Assembly: GCA_946478895.1 (NCBI GenBank)
Contig: CAMLDY010000009.1
Span: 1-50,967, forward strand
DNA: 50,967 nt
Direction: 5' to 3'
DNA from: an uncultured Gemmatimonadota bacterium
GTDB lineage: Bacteria > Gemmatimonadota > Gemmatimonadetes > Gemmatimonadales > Gemmatimonadaceae
Positions 1-7,757 of the stretch are shown one piece after another (positions within the stretch are counted from its first letter, which is position 1; each line of letters starts with the position of its first letter). The notes below the pieces were generated by a model. The model worked only from the letters and a program-made list of their open reading frames with translations. It ran no database searches and was not told the origin of the DNA. The position numbers and the translations under genes were made by a program.

Positions 1-63
1 GCGAATAGTTCACGACGCCGGGACGTTTCTGCTCGCTGACCACTACGCTACTGACCTCTCGCA

Positions 64-108
64 CCCGTTCAGTTGCAGTTCCCAGGGTGCCCGTTCAGTT
101 GCAGTTCC
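64..108. repeat. Two-copy 19-bp direct repeat at a gene end
   Basis: The 19-mer CCCGTTCAGTTGCAGTTCC occurs at 64-82 and again at 90-108, a 26-bp period. The second copy reaches into the stop codon of the minus-strand gene ending at 108. I see no gene in bases 1-107, which hold little besides this repeat. It may be a replication-slippage duplication. Confidence 0.8.
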
Positions 109-959
109 TACCGCGGCCCGTCTCCCTCTTTCCCAGCCGCTGCGGCGAGCGCCGCCGCCCGCTCGCGCTCCTTCCGCTCCCGGATGCTCCGCACCGCCTT
201 CATGAAATCCGCATCGTTGATCGCCTGTTGGGCGTGCCAGGTGATGTCGCGATTCATCGCGGCGTACGCGCGGTCGCGCTCGATGGTGGTGGGATTGCCC
301 TGCAGGTTGAGCGGGAGCATCGCCAGCAGCGCCGTCGGAATCGAGACAGGGCCGAGTCTGATCGCGCGCTTGTCGATGCCCCACTTGTAGCCACCCTTCT
401 CCACCGTCCAGTCGGTCGGATCACGACGCTGCGCCAGCGCCGCGATTGAATCATTGTATGGCGCGATTCCCTCGGCGATCAGGCTGTCGATGGTTTGGGC
501 GACCGTCTTCGGAGTTGCGACTATGCCAGTCGGAGGCGTCCACAGTCTGCCATCGGAGTACGACGGCCGCACCCCGCGCGACGGCCCGCCGCCGCCAACC
601 AGCGGACCCGATCCCTCGTCCTGGGTCGGCTTCGCGGTGGCGGGAGCAGGTGCCGGAATCGAATTGGGAATTGCAGTCGGAGCGACGACGTGCACCTCGC
701 GCGACCTGATCGGCCTGCCGTCTCCTCCAGCCTTGCCCGCCGTCGGCTTCTCACCCGGCGCCGCCAACCTCACGTACCCGACACGCTCCTGCGCCGTACT
801 CTGACGCTTCGGAGAGCTGGAAAAATCCGCATTCAGGATGAGCATGCGCATCAGCGCCACCGCGACCACGAGGTGCACGCCGACCGACACGAGGAAGGAA
901 GCCGATGGCTTCTTCCTCGTGCCTTCCGGCGACGACGTCGTGACGCGGCTGAAGATCAT
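108..959 (-). CDS. TonB-like N-terminally anchored protein of unknown function
   Basis: A 283-residue protein. The start ATG (959-957) overlaps the TGA of the upstream aminotransferase gene by one base (TGATG), so translation is probably coupled. A basic N-terminus is followed by one hydrophobic segment at about residues 24-42 (SVGVHLVVAVAL), then a long Pro/Ala/Gly-rich stretch (about 75-150) and a soluble C-terminal part ending in an Arg/Glu/Ala-rich helix. The layout resembles TonB or other energy-transducing anchors (inner-membrane helix plus extended periplasmic linker), but I recognise no TonB C-terminal domain. Function unknown. It is the last gene of the run trxA-rsmI-FAH-aminotransferase. 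Confidence 0.75.
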   Translation of the reverse strand: MIFSRVTTSSPEGTRKKPSASFLVSVGVHLVVAVALMRMLILNADFSSSPKRQSTAQERVGYVRLAAPGEKPTAGKAGGDGRPIRSREVHVVAPTAIPNSIPAPAPATAKPTQDEGSGPLVGGGGPSRGVRPSYSDGRLWTPPTGIVATPKTVAQTIDSLIAEGIAPYNDSIAALAQRRDPTDWTVEKGGYKWGIDKRAIRLGPVSIPTALLAMLPLNLQGNPTTIERDRAYAAMNRDITWHAQQAINDADFMKAVRSIRERKERERAAALAAAAGKEGDGPR

Positions 960-2197
960 CAGGCTCGCGCCATTCCCTGGCGATCTTCCTGCCGCGACGC
1001 ACTGCGCGTCTCGGCACCCGACTGGGCCTGGAGCCGCTTGAGCACTTTCCCCGCGCGCGCCGCCGCTTCGCGCAGCCGCTCCGGAGAGGTAATGAACGAG
1101 ACGCGGAAGAACCCTTCGCCGCCGGGGCCGAACAGGGATCCCGGCAGCACGACTACGCCCTCGTCCTGAAGAAGGCGCTCGCCGAACACGGCGCTGGGAA
1201 TGTTTTTCGGAAGTGGGCACCAGAGATACATCGTCGCTTTTGGTCTGACGCACGGGAATCCGGCTTCGCAAAACGCATCGACCGCAGCATCACGGCGCCG
1301 CTTGAACTCGGCGACGTTCGTCGGAATCCAATCGGCGCATTCATCGAGCGCCGTTGCCGCTGCTGCCTGAATTGCCAAGAACGTCCCCGTGTCGATGAAT
1401 GATTTCACCTTTCCCAGCGCACCAACGAACTCCGCCTTCCCGCACGCCCAGCCACAACGCCACCCGGTCATGTTGTAGGTCTTCGACATCGAGTGGAATT
1501 CGATCGCCACATCGCGCGCGCCCGGAATCTCGAAGATGCTGGGCGGCACGTACCCGTCGTAGGCCAGCTCGGAGTAGGCATTGTCATACACCAGCAGGAT
1601 ATCGAGTTCCTTGCAGCGGCGGACGATGTTCTCGAGGTATTCCTTCGGCGCGACTGCGGAGGTCGGGTTGTTCGGATAATTCAGATAGAGAATCTTCGAC
1701 TTCTTGAGGACATCCGACGGAATCTCGTCGAGGTCGATCAGGAATCCGTTCTCCGGACGCAGGGCGTACTTGTACGGTGTCGCCTCTGCCAGCAGAGTCC
1801 CGCCGAGGTAGGAGTTGTAGCCCGGCTCGGGCACGATCGTGTAATCGCCCTTCGCCGCGTAGGCGAACGCGAGATGGGAGATCCCTTCCTTGGATCCGAT
1901 CAACGGAATGACTTCCGTCATCGGATTGAAGTCCTGTCCGAAGCGCCGCTTCATGAACCGCGATACGGCTTCCCGGAATTCCACCAGCCCGAGCGCAAAT
2001 CCATACCGACTCATGGTCGGAATACGCACGGCTTCCGTGATGCGCTCGATCACTTTTGGTGGCGGCGACAGATCAGCATCGCCTGCGCCGAGGTCGATGA
2101 CGTCCATGCCACGCGCGATGAGCTCGCGCTTGAGGCCGGGAATTCTGGCGAGTGGATATTCGGGGAGGCTGAGCAGGCGATCGGTCAGTGGGGGCAC
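959..2197 (-). CDS. Class I/II PLP aminotransferase, LL-diaminopimelate aminotransferase-like
   Basis: A 412-residue PLP enzyme of fold type I. The start is GTG at 2197, overlapping the TAG of the upstream FAH gene by one base (TAGTG), which also fits the family N-terminus. The PLP lysine is K239 in SMSKTYNMTGWR. Upstream are NYPNNPTS (about 173-180) and the DNAY cofactor-binding aspartate (about 205). SKTYNMTGWR is typical of DapL, which makes LL-diaminopimelate from tetrahydrodipicolinate for lysine and peptidoglycan. Close relatives are alanine or aspartate aminotransferases, so substrate is inferred. The family is usually 385-410 residues. Confidence 0.85.
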   Translation of the reverse strand: MPPLTDRLLSLPEYPLARIPGLKRELIARGMDVIDLGAGDADLSPPPKVIERITEAVRIPTMSRYGFALGLVEFREAVSRFMKRRFGQDFNPMTEVIPLIGSKEGISHLAFAYAAKGDYTIVPEPGYNSYLGGTLLAEATPYKYALRPENGFLIDLDEIPSDVLKKSKILYLNYPNNPTSAVAPKEYLENIVRRCKELDILLVYDNAYSELAYDGYVPPSIFEIPGARDVAIEFHSMSKTYNMTGWRCGWACGKAEFVGALGKVKSFIDTGTFLAIQAAAATALDECADWIPTNVAEFKRRRDAAVDAFCEAGFPCVRPKATMYLWCPLPKNIPSAVFGERLLQDEGVVVLPGSLFGPGGEGFFRVSFITSPERLREAAARAGKVLKRLQAQSGAETRSASRQEDRQGMARA

Positions 2198-2823
2198 TAT
2201 CGGCTCTCTTGAACAGGGTTGGTCACGCGACTGATGCCTTCGATCTCGACTTCGACGACGTCGCCGGAGACCAGCGGCCCGACGCCTGCCGGCGTTCCGG
2301 TCGCAACAAGGTCCCCTGGCTCCAGTGTCATGATGCGCGAGATGTAGGCGAGGAGGGATGGGATCGAGAAGACCATCTCGCTGCTTTTCCCCCGCTGTCG
2401 CTCGACGCCGTTCACCCGGGTGACGACGGTGAGATTGTCGAGGTCCGGAAGCTCTGATGACTCCTCTCCCAGAGGACAAAAGGTATCAAATCCCTTGGCT
2501 CTGGTCCACTGTCCGTCGGTTTTTTGCAGGTCGCGCGCTGTCACGTCGTTGACAGCCACAACGCCCCTGATTCCGCGCAGCGCGTCATCTTCGGACGCAT
2601 GAGTCAGGATCTTCCCTACCACCACTCCTATTTCCCCTTCATGCTCCACCCGCGTCGACGCCGCAGGCAAAACAATCCTCTCACCGTCCCACACCACACT
2701 CGACGGCGGCTTTAGGAAGATCAACGGCTCTTTCGGTACCTCGTTGCCGAGTTCTTTCGCGTGCTCCCGATAGTTGCGGCCGACGCAAACGATCTTTCCA
2801 GGCCGATTTGTAAAAGCGGGCAT
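2197..2823 (-). CDS. Fumarylacetoacetate hydrolase-family protein (acylpyruvase-like)
   Basis: A 208-residue single-domain FAH-fold protein. Residues E62 and E64 (HEGEIGVV) and D93 (VNDVTARDLQ) match the divalent-metal ligands of FAHD1/YcgM-type enzymes. The N-terminal CVGRNYREHAKEL and C-terminal GDLVATGTPAGVGP are hallmark segments. Members cleave acylpyruvates or decarboxylate oxaloacetate in the cytosol; the substrate cannot be told from sequence. The ATG is at 2823, 50 bases after rsmI ends, and the stop overlaps the next gene's GTG. Confidence 0.88.
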   Translation of the reverse strand: MPAFTNRPGKIVCVGRNYREHAKELGNEVPKEPLIFLKPPSSVVWDGERIVLPAASTRVEHEGEIGVVVGKILTHASEDDALRGIRGVVAVNDVTARDLQKTDGQWTRAKGFDTFCPLGEESSELPDLDNLTVVTRVNGVERQRGKSSEMVFSIPSLLAYISRIMTLEPGDLVATGTPAGVGPLVSGDVVEVEIEGISRVTNPVQESR

Positions 2824-2873
2824 CTCAGTTGGTCACCATTGCATTGAGTGAAGTTGCCGAAACGGACGAGGCA

Positions 2874-3734
2874 TCACGATTCCTTCTGGTGAGCGATTCT
2901 ATAAGCAACGTTTCGCGGAGCGCGCAGCTCGGAAATCAGGTACTCCATTACTTCTCGCGCGGAATTGCCGGCGGCGCGAAGAGTCGACGCCGCGGCGGTC
3001 ATCTCGCCTTCAGTCACTTGAGGTCGATCAGCGCCACCCCCCGCGAGGAGGATCACCACTTCTCCTTTTGGGTCAGCCTTCCTGTATAGATCACCCAGCT
3101 CGGCGACGCTGCCGCGCCTGAACTCCTCGAATCGCTTGGTGAGCTCTCGCGCGACGACTGCCCGCCGGTCACCCGCACCGGCGTTGGCCAGATCCTGCAG
3201 TGTGTCCGCGACCCGACCCGGTGCCTCATATATCACGGCGGTGACCGCGGACCCCGTAATCTCGGCAATCGCTTCCTTTCGCTCTTTGCCTTTCCGCGGC
3301 AGAAATCCGAAGAACGCAAAGCGGTCGAGTGGGAGACCGGCTCCCACTAATGCCGCCATCACCGCCGACGCGCCGGGAATCGGTGTGACCTTGATACCGG
3401 CCGCGAGCGCCGCCGCTACCAGACGCGCTCCTGGATCCGAGACGAGCGGCGTACCTGCATCCGAGATGAGCGCGATCGACTCGCCCGCGAGCAAACGGTC
3501 GATGAGCCGGGGGGTTTCCTTCGCTTCGTTGTGCTCGTGGTACGACCGGAGTGGTGTCGCGATTCCGTAGTGGTCGAGCAATCGTCGCGAATGGCGGGTG
3601 TCCTCCGCAATAACAAGCGCGGTCGAGGAAAGAACCTCGACCGCGCGATACGTCATGTCTCCCAGATTGCCAATGGGGGTGCTCACCAGAAACAGCGTTC
3701 CGGCTCCCTGTGTCCCCGCTGGGGCGGAGCTCAC
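2874..3734 (-). CDS. rsmI: 16S rRNA (cytidine(1402)-2'-O)-methyltransferase RsmI
   Basis: A 286-residue tetrapyrrole-methylase-fold enzyme. RsmI hallmarks are the N-terminal LVSTPIGNLGDMTYRA, AEDTRHSRRLL, ISDAGTPLVSDPGARL and PIPGASAVMAAL, which form the SAM site, and FGFLPRKGKERK. RsmI methylates the 2'-OH of C1402 in the ribosomal P site together with the N4-methylase RsmH, which is not in the window. It lies 21 bases downstream of trxA on the same strand and probably shares its transcript. Confidence 0.95.
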   Translation of the reverse strand: MSSAPAGTQGAGTLFLVSTPIGNLGDMTYRAVEVLSSTALVIAEDTRHSRRLLDHYGIATPLRSYHEHNEAKETPRLIDRLLAGESIALISDAGTPLVSDPGARLVAAALAAGIKVTPIPGASAVMAALVGAGLPLDRFAFFGFLPRKGKERKEAIAEITGSAVTAVIYEAPGRVADTLQDLANAGAGDRRAVVARELTKRFEEFRRGSVAELGDLYRKADPKGEVVILLAGGGADRPQVTEGEMTAAASTLRAAGNSAREVMEYLISELRAPRNVAYRIAHQKES

Positions 3735-3755
3735 CGCGTTGGCGTGTGAGCCCTC

Positions 3756-4091
3756 TTACGCAGCCGCGTCGGCGTGCTGCTTGAACTTCTCGGCCAGCGC
3801 CGGCTTGCCGACGAAGCCGATGACCTGATCGACGAGCTTGCCGTCCTTGAAGAAGAGGATCGCGGGGATCGACCGAACGTTGAACTTGGTCGAGGTCTTG
3901 ATGTTCACGTCGACATCCACCTTCGCCACTTTCGCCTTGCCCTGATACTCGACCGCCAGCTGATCGAGGACCGGCGCGACCATGCGGCACGGCGCGCACC
4001 AGGTCGCCCAGAAATCCACCACGGCGAGCCCCTTGTGCTGCTCGATCTGCGTCTCGAAATCGGAGTCGTTTACTTCGACTGCATTGGACAT
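3756..4091 (-). CDS. trxA: Thioredoxin
   Basis: A 111-residue thioredoxin with the active-site WCAPC at about residues 30-34 in FWATWCAPCRMVAPVL and the cis-proline segment RSIPAILFF. It is a cytosolic disulfide reductase. A good Shine-Dalgarno GGAGG sits 6 bases before the ATG. It is the first gene of the minus-strand run and is divergent from the epimerase gene; the 84-bp gap between them (4092-4175) must carry both promoters, but I could not pick a convincing box. Confidence 0.96.
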   Translation of the reverse strand: MSNAVEVNDSDFETQIEQHKGLAVVDFWATWCAPCRMVAPVLDQLAVEYQGKAKVAKVDVDVNIKTSTKFNVRSIPAILFFKDGKLVDQVIGFVGKPALAEKFKQHADAAA

Positions 4092-4175
4092 TTTTTGCCT
4101 CCAGACCGCGGGACACGCCAGCGGGCTTCGTCGGTTAGTTTACTGCGGGGACGTTGCCCCTCATCGATAAACTTA

Positions 4176-4586
4176 ATGACCCGATCAACCCCGCGCGGCA
4201 CCCGCGTATCGCACGTTGGAATCGCTGTGGAGACCCTCGCAGCGACCGTGCCTTTTTTCCGCGAAGTACTGGAATTGCCCGAGGTTTCTCTCGACGACGC
4301 CGATGGCGCGCGGATCGTCGGTTTCACGGCCGGCGAGCCCTTGGTGGAGCTCCTGGAGGCGGACGATCCGAATTCCCCGATCGCTCGCTTCGTCGCGAAA
4401 CGGGGACCCGGAATTCACCACATCTGCTTTTCGGTCGACGATCTCGACGCGACGCTCGAGCGGTGCCGCAAGGCCGGACTGCAGCTCATCGACGACAAAC
4501 CGCGCATCGGCGCCGAGGGTAAACGGATCGCCTTCCTGCACCCCCGCTCGACAGGCGGGGTGTTGATCGAGCTCTCAGATCACTAG
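4176..4586 (+). CDS. mce: Methylmalonyl-CoA epimerase
   Basis: A 136-residue protein of the vicinal-oxygen-chelate (glyoxalase) superfamily with two beta-alpha-beta-beta-beta modules. It starts RGTRVSHVGIAV (first metal His), has HHICFSVDDL in the second module and ends GGVLIELSDH, all typical of methylmalonyl-CoA epimerase, which interconverts (S)- and (R)-methylmalonyl-CoA in propionyl-CoA metabolism. The usual family length is 130-150. The ATG at 4176 gives the family N-terminus. No mutase or carboxylase gene is nearby. Its stop codon lies inside a perfect palindrome shared with the opposing gene. Confidence 0.9.
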   Translation: MTRSTPRGTRVSHVGIAVETLAATVPFFREVLELPEVSLDDADGARIVGFTAGEPLVELLEADDPNSPIARFVAKRGPGIHHICFSVDDLDATLERCRKAGLQLIDDKPRIGAEGKRIAFLHPRSTGGVLIELSDH

Positions 4587-4600
4587 CGCGATCGCGCTAG
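4583..4600. other. 18-bp perfect palindrome joining two convergent stop codons
   Basis: CTAGCGCGATCGCGCTAG is its own reverse complement. Its left TAG is the stop of the epimerase gene (4584-4586), and by symmetry the right CTA is the TAG stop of the opposing lipoprotein gene (4599-4597). It could act as a short hairpin in both transcripts, although there is no T-run, so a bidirectional terminator role is not shown. Confidence 0.85.
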
Positions 4601-5049
4601 CGCCCCGTCCCCGGATTGCCGCAGAAATCGCGCACGGCGGCAATGTCCATGTTGTCGACGTACCAGCGGTCGCCGGGTCCGCGAATCGTGTAGAAAGTGG
4701 TCAGCCGGGTGAGGTTGCCTTTTTTCAGCTCGACGCGAATCTCGCGATGGCCCTGGGTGCCGGCCGATTCGCCGAGGATTCGCGAGCTGTCGTTGTTGAA
4801 ATAGCACTGGAGGATGATCTCGCGCTTCTCCAGCTCCGCCCGGTCCATGGTGGCGCGCGCCGGGCCCTTGTTGGTCCCGAAGACGGTCGACATCGCCTGC
4901 AGATCCTTGGCGTTCACTGCCCTCAGGAATTGCTCGACAGCCATTTGCGCGGTGGGAGCGCCGGTGAGCTCGCCGCTGTTACTCGCGGTCTGAGTGGCAC
5001 TCGAGCAGGCGGCGAGGAGAAAAAGGCCAGCAACTTTTCTGAACGACAC
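4597..5049 (-). CDS. Small lipoprotein of unknown function
   Basis: A 150-residue predicted lipoprotein. GTG at 5049 is preferred because GGAG lies 9 bases upstream; an alternative GTG at 5064 would add five residues and has no such site. The signal is SFRKVAGLFLLAAC with the lipobox Cys at residue 15, followed by a Ser/Thr-rich linker. The remainder (MAVEQFLRAVNAKDLQAM, then REIRVELKKGN and a C-terminal RWYVDNMDI) looks like an NTF2/DUF4878-like cone fold, though that assignment is tentative. It is divergent from pdxJ with 48 bases between them. Confidence 0.8.
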   Translation of the reverse strand: MSFRKVAGLFLLAACSSATQTASNSGELTGAPTAQMAVEQFLRAVNAKDLQAMSTVFGTNKGPARATMDRAELEKREIILQCYFNNDSSRILGESAGTQGHREIRVELKKGNLTRLTTFYTIRGPGDRWYVDNMDIAAVRDFCGNPGTGR

Positions 5050-5097
5050 GATAGAATTCTCCACTGGATAAGTAGCTGCGATTGAGGGACGCGGACA

Positions 5098-5829
5098 ATG
5101 CGAGCAAAGCAACAACGCCTGTACATCAATATTGATCACGTTGCGACGGTGCGGCAGGCGCGACGTGGCGCCGAGCCCGACCCAGTCGAGGCGGCGGTGA
5201 TGTGCGAAAACGCGGGCGCGGACGGCATCACCGCGCATCTGCGCGAGGACCGCCGGCACATTCAGGACGACGACATCACCAGGCTCCGCGAAGCCGTTCG
5301 CACTTACTTCAACCTGGAGATGGCGTGCGTCGCCGAGATGCTGGAGCTCGCCCGTCGTCTCAGACCCCAACAGGTGACGCTGGTTCCGGAGCGCCGAGAA
5401 GAGATCACCACCGAGGGCGGGCTCGACATCATCTCCGAGCCCGCGCGCATCCAGAATGCCGTGGATGCCCTCACCGACGCCGGCATCAGGGTGAGTCTCT
5501 TCATCGACCCGACTCGGGCGGCGGTGGAGCAATCGAAAAAGCTCGGCGTTCCGGCCGTCGAGCTCCACACGGGCAGCTACTCGCACCAGCCGGAGTCCGA
5601 CGCGACGGTCGATGCGCTTCGCGATGCCGCTCGGCGCGCCGCTGACCTTGGGATCGCCGTCCACGCCGGCCATGGCCTCACTCTCGCCAACGTTGGCCTC
5701 GTCGCCAGGATCCCGGAGATAGAGGAGCTGAATATCGGACATTCCATCATCAGCCGCGCGATCTTCGTCGGCCTCGATCGGGCGGTGAAGGAAATGCGCG
5801 AAGCGATGCGCGCGGCTCGGTCGTCATAA
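5098..5829 (+). CDS. pdxJ: Pyridoxine 5'-phosphate synthase
   Basis: A 243-residue TIM-barrel enzyme that condenses 1-deoxyxylulose 5-phosphate with 3-amino-2-oxopropyl phosphate to form pyridoxine 5'-phosphate. PdxJ hallmarks are YINIDHVATVRQAR at the N-terminus, GADGITAHLREDRRHI, FNLEMA, QVTLVPERREEITTEGGLD, VSLFIDP and the closing HAGHGL...ELNIGHSIISRAI. Length is normal for the family. PdxJ supplies PLP, used in this window by HemL and the aminotransferase. Confidence 0.97.
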   Translation: MRAKQQRLYINIDHVATVRQARRGAEPDPVEAAVMCENAGADGITAHLREDRRHIQDDDITRLREAVRTYFNLEMACVAEMLELARRLRPQQVTLVPERREEITTEGGLDIISEPARIQNAVDALTDAGIRVSLFIDPTRAAVEQSKKLGVPAVELHTGSYSHQPESDATVDALRDAARRAADLGIAVHAGHGLTLANVGLVARIPEIEELNIGHSIISRAIFVGLDRAVKEMREAMRAARSS

Positions 5830-5894
5830 TGGGCGACCTTTGACTGCTGAATTCGCGTGACTCACTTTTCCGACGTGATGCGGAGACCGAACTG

Positions 5895-6743
5895 ATGACG
5901 ATGCCGGGCCGGCTGCTGGACTTTTTTTCGCTCGAGGCGACTGAGTATCTCAATCGACTCGAGACGCTGGTCAATCGTCGGAGTCTGGAATCGAATGATG
6001 CGCGCCAGTTTGCCGCGGCCGCCCGTGGATTGCGCGGCAGCGCGACGATGGCGAAGGCCGGCGGGGTCGTTCAGCTCGCCATGACCGTCGAGCGCATCGC
6101 TTCCGGCGTCGTCCAGGGCGCGACCTCGTGGGAGCCGGAGATCCAGCGCGCGTTGATCGGCGCCGTCGAAGATCTCAAGCTGCTGGTGCGCTCCGTGCGC
6201 ACCTGGGGGGCCGAGCAGGACGCGCGCCTCCAGGACAGCTTGCGACAGCTTGCGCGTTACGCCCCGGCGCGGGAAGAGCGGCGCGAAGATCTCATCGTTC
6301 CAATCTCCCACCTGTTCTTCAACGACGAGGGACCGCACATCGTCTACGTCGCGCCGAATCCGAAGACCCATTACGAGCAGCAGCTTCGCGAGCAGGGTGG
6401 CGGCATCAAGCCCGGTGCTCTTTCGCCCGAAGTAAAGCGCGTTCCAACTCCATCGCGCGAAGTTCCCGTAACGCCTTCCGCGCCGCGCACCCCGCCACGC
6501 GGCAAGGAGCTGCGGGACGTTCTCAACTCCAGTCTGGCGACGATGCGCTCCCTCGAGTCGCGCAATTCCGGTCCCCAGCCACCGGCAACGGAGCTGGTCC
6601 CGATCCAGGAGCTGCTCTATCGCGGTCAGCGCGCCATCGAACGCGCCGCCGAGATCCGTCGCGCGCTCAAGAAGAGCGGAACTCCGCCAACGCGCGCGCT
6701 CGTGGACGAGCTCGTCGACCTGGTGGAGCTGGCAGCGGAGTAG
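5895..6743 (+). CDS. HPt-like domain protein lacking the phospho-accepting histidine
   Basis: A 282-residue protein. The N-terminal 110 residues look like a histidine phosphotransfer (HPt) four-helix bundle: FSLEATEYLNRLETLV, then ARGLRGSATMAKAGG, then a third helix. HPt domains carry HxLKGxA in the second helix; here the aligned residues are R44-G-L-R-G-S-A, so arginine replaces the histidine and phosphotransfer is not expected. A Pro-rich linker (about 175-205) leads to a C-terminal helical part (QELLYRGQRAIERAAEIRRAL). GGAG lies 9 bases before the ATG. The next gene starts 3 bases after the stop. Role unknown; perhaps a non-catalytic adaptor. Confidence 0.72.
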   Translation: MTMPGRLLDFFSLEATEYLNRLETLVNRRSLESNDARQFAAAARGLRGSATMAKAGGVVQLAMTVERIASGVVQGATSWEPEIQRALIGAVEDLKLLVRSVRTWGAEQDARLQDSLRQLARYAPAREERREDLIVPISHLFFNDEGPHIVYVAPNPKTHYEQQLREQGGGIKPGALSPEVKRVPTPSREVPVTPSAPRTPPRGKELRDVLNSSLATMRSLESRNSGPQPPATELVPIQELLYRGQRAIERAAEIRRALKKSGTPPTRALVDELVDLVELAAE

Positions 6744-6746
6744 ACT

Positions 6747-7757
6747 TTGCGACCGGGATGGCGCGCCGCGCTCGGGGCAATACTGAGCGCCGCACTCATC
6801 TACTGGACGCTGCACGGAATTTCACCCGCCGAAGTCGCCCACCGGCTCGGCAACGCCGATCCGCTGCTGCTGGCATTGGCGACCTTCTGCGCCACGGCGA
6901 TCTTCGCGCTGCGCGCGAGACGGTGGGAGACGATCCTCGAGCCGGTCGCGGGTGCTCTCGCGTTCGGGCCGTTGTGGCGCGCCACGGCGATCGGCATGAT
7001 GGTCAACAACGTGGTGCCCGCCAGGGCCGGCGAGATCGCCCGCGCGTACGCACTCACCCGCGAGGAGCGCGTCCCGTTCCCGACTTCACTCGCTTCGCTG
7101 GCGGTCGATCGACTGTTCGATGCGATCGTGCTGCTGTTGCTCGCCGCGTTATCGCTCCTCGATCCAGCCTTGCCCCAGCTCGGGACACTCGGCGGCCGCT
7201 CGTTGAGCTCCTTTGCGGTCGGCGCCGGCACTCTCGTAGTCGCCCTGCTGGTGATGCTCTACGCGCTGGTCTTCTTCCCCAACCAGCTGCTGGCCCTGTT
7301 CGAGCTGTTCGCGCGGAGAGTATCACCGACCATCGAAGAGCGCGGCAGGCGGATGCTGGAAACATTCATCCACGGACTCAGCGTGCTGCGCCGGCCCGGG
7401 CACTTCGCCGCGGTGCTGGGGTGGACTATTGCACACTGGCTGCTCAACGCAGTTGGATTCTGGCTTGCCTTCAAGGCGGTGGGGATCACCGCGCCATTTT
7501 CGGCGGCGCTTTTTCTCCAGGCATTCATCGCGCTTGGGACGGCGGTTCCATCGCTGCCGGGATTCTTCGGAGTGTTCGAGTATATGTCGGTCCAGGGCCT
7601 CGCGATCTACGGCGTCGGTCAGGAGCAGGCCGCGACCTGGGCAATCGCTTATCACCTCTTCTCATTCGTTCCGATAACTCTCATCGGGGCGTGGTACTTC
7701 ACGCGGCTCGGGGTAAGACTGCGCGACTTGCAGCCCACCACTGGGGCGCCGGCGTGA
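6747..7757 (+). CDS. Polytopic membrane protein, lysylphosphatidylglycerol-synthase TM/UPF0104 family
   Basis: A 336-residue inner-membrane protein with about eight hydrophobic segments. Family hallmarks are LRARRWETIL, MMVNNVVPARAGEIARAYAL, LASLAVDRLFDAIVLLLLA and AVPSLPGFFGVFEY, typical of the YbhN/MprF-type flippase domain (UPF0104). No lysyl-transferase domain is attached, so lipid substrate and direction are unknown. The TTG start at 6747 is supported by GGAG six bases upstream. Its stop overlaps the ispE start by 4 bases (GTGA). Confidence 0.86.
   Translation: MRPGWRAALGAILSAALIYWTLHGISPAEVAHRLGNADPLLLALATFCATAIFALRARRWETILEPVAGALAFGPLWRATAIGMMVNNVVPARAGEIARAYALTREERVPFPTSLASLAVDRLFDAIVLLLLAALSLLDPALPQLGTLGGRSLSSFAVGAGTLVVALLVMLYALVFFPNQLLALFELFARRVSPTIEERGRRMLETFIHGLSVLRRPGHFAAVLGWTIAHWLLNAVGFWLAFKAVGITAPFSAALFLQAFIALGTAVPSLPGFFGVFEYMSVQGLAIYGVGQEQAATWAIAYHLFSFVPITLIGAWYFTRLGVRLRDLQPTTGAPA

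Noticed and set aside
6128..7753. An open frame continuous with ispE but reaching 1.6 kb upstream
   Set aside because: Its upstream part is Arg/Ala-rich antiframe of the HPt-like and membrane-protein genes, with no family signal. IspE begins at GTG 7754 with its own N-terminal motif.
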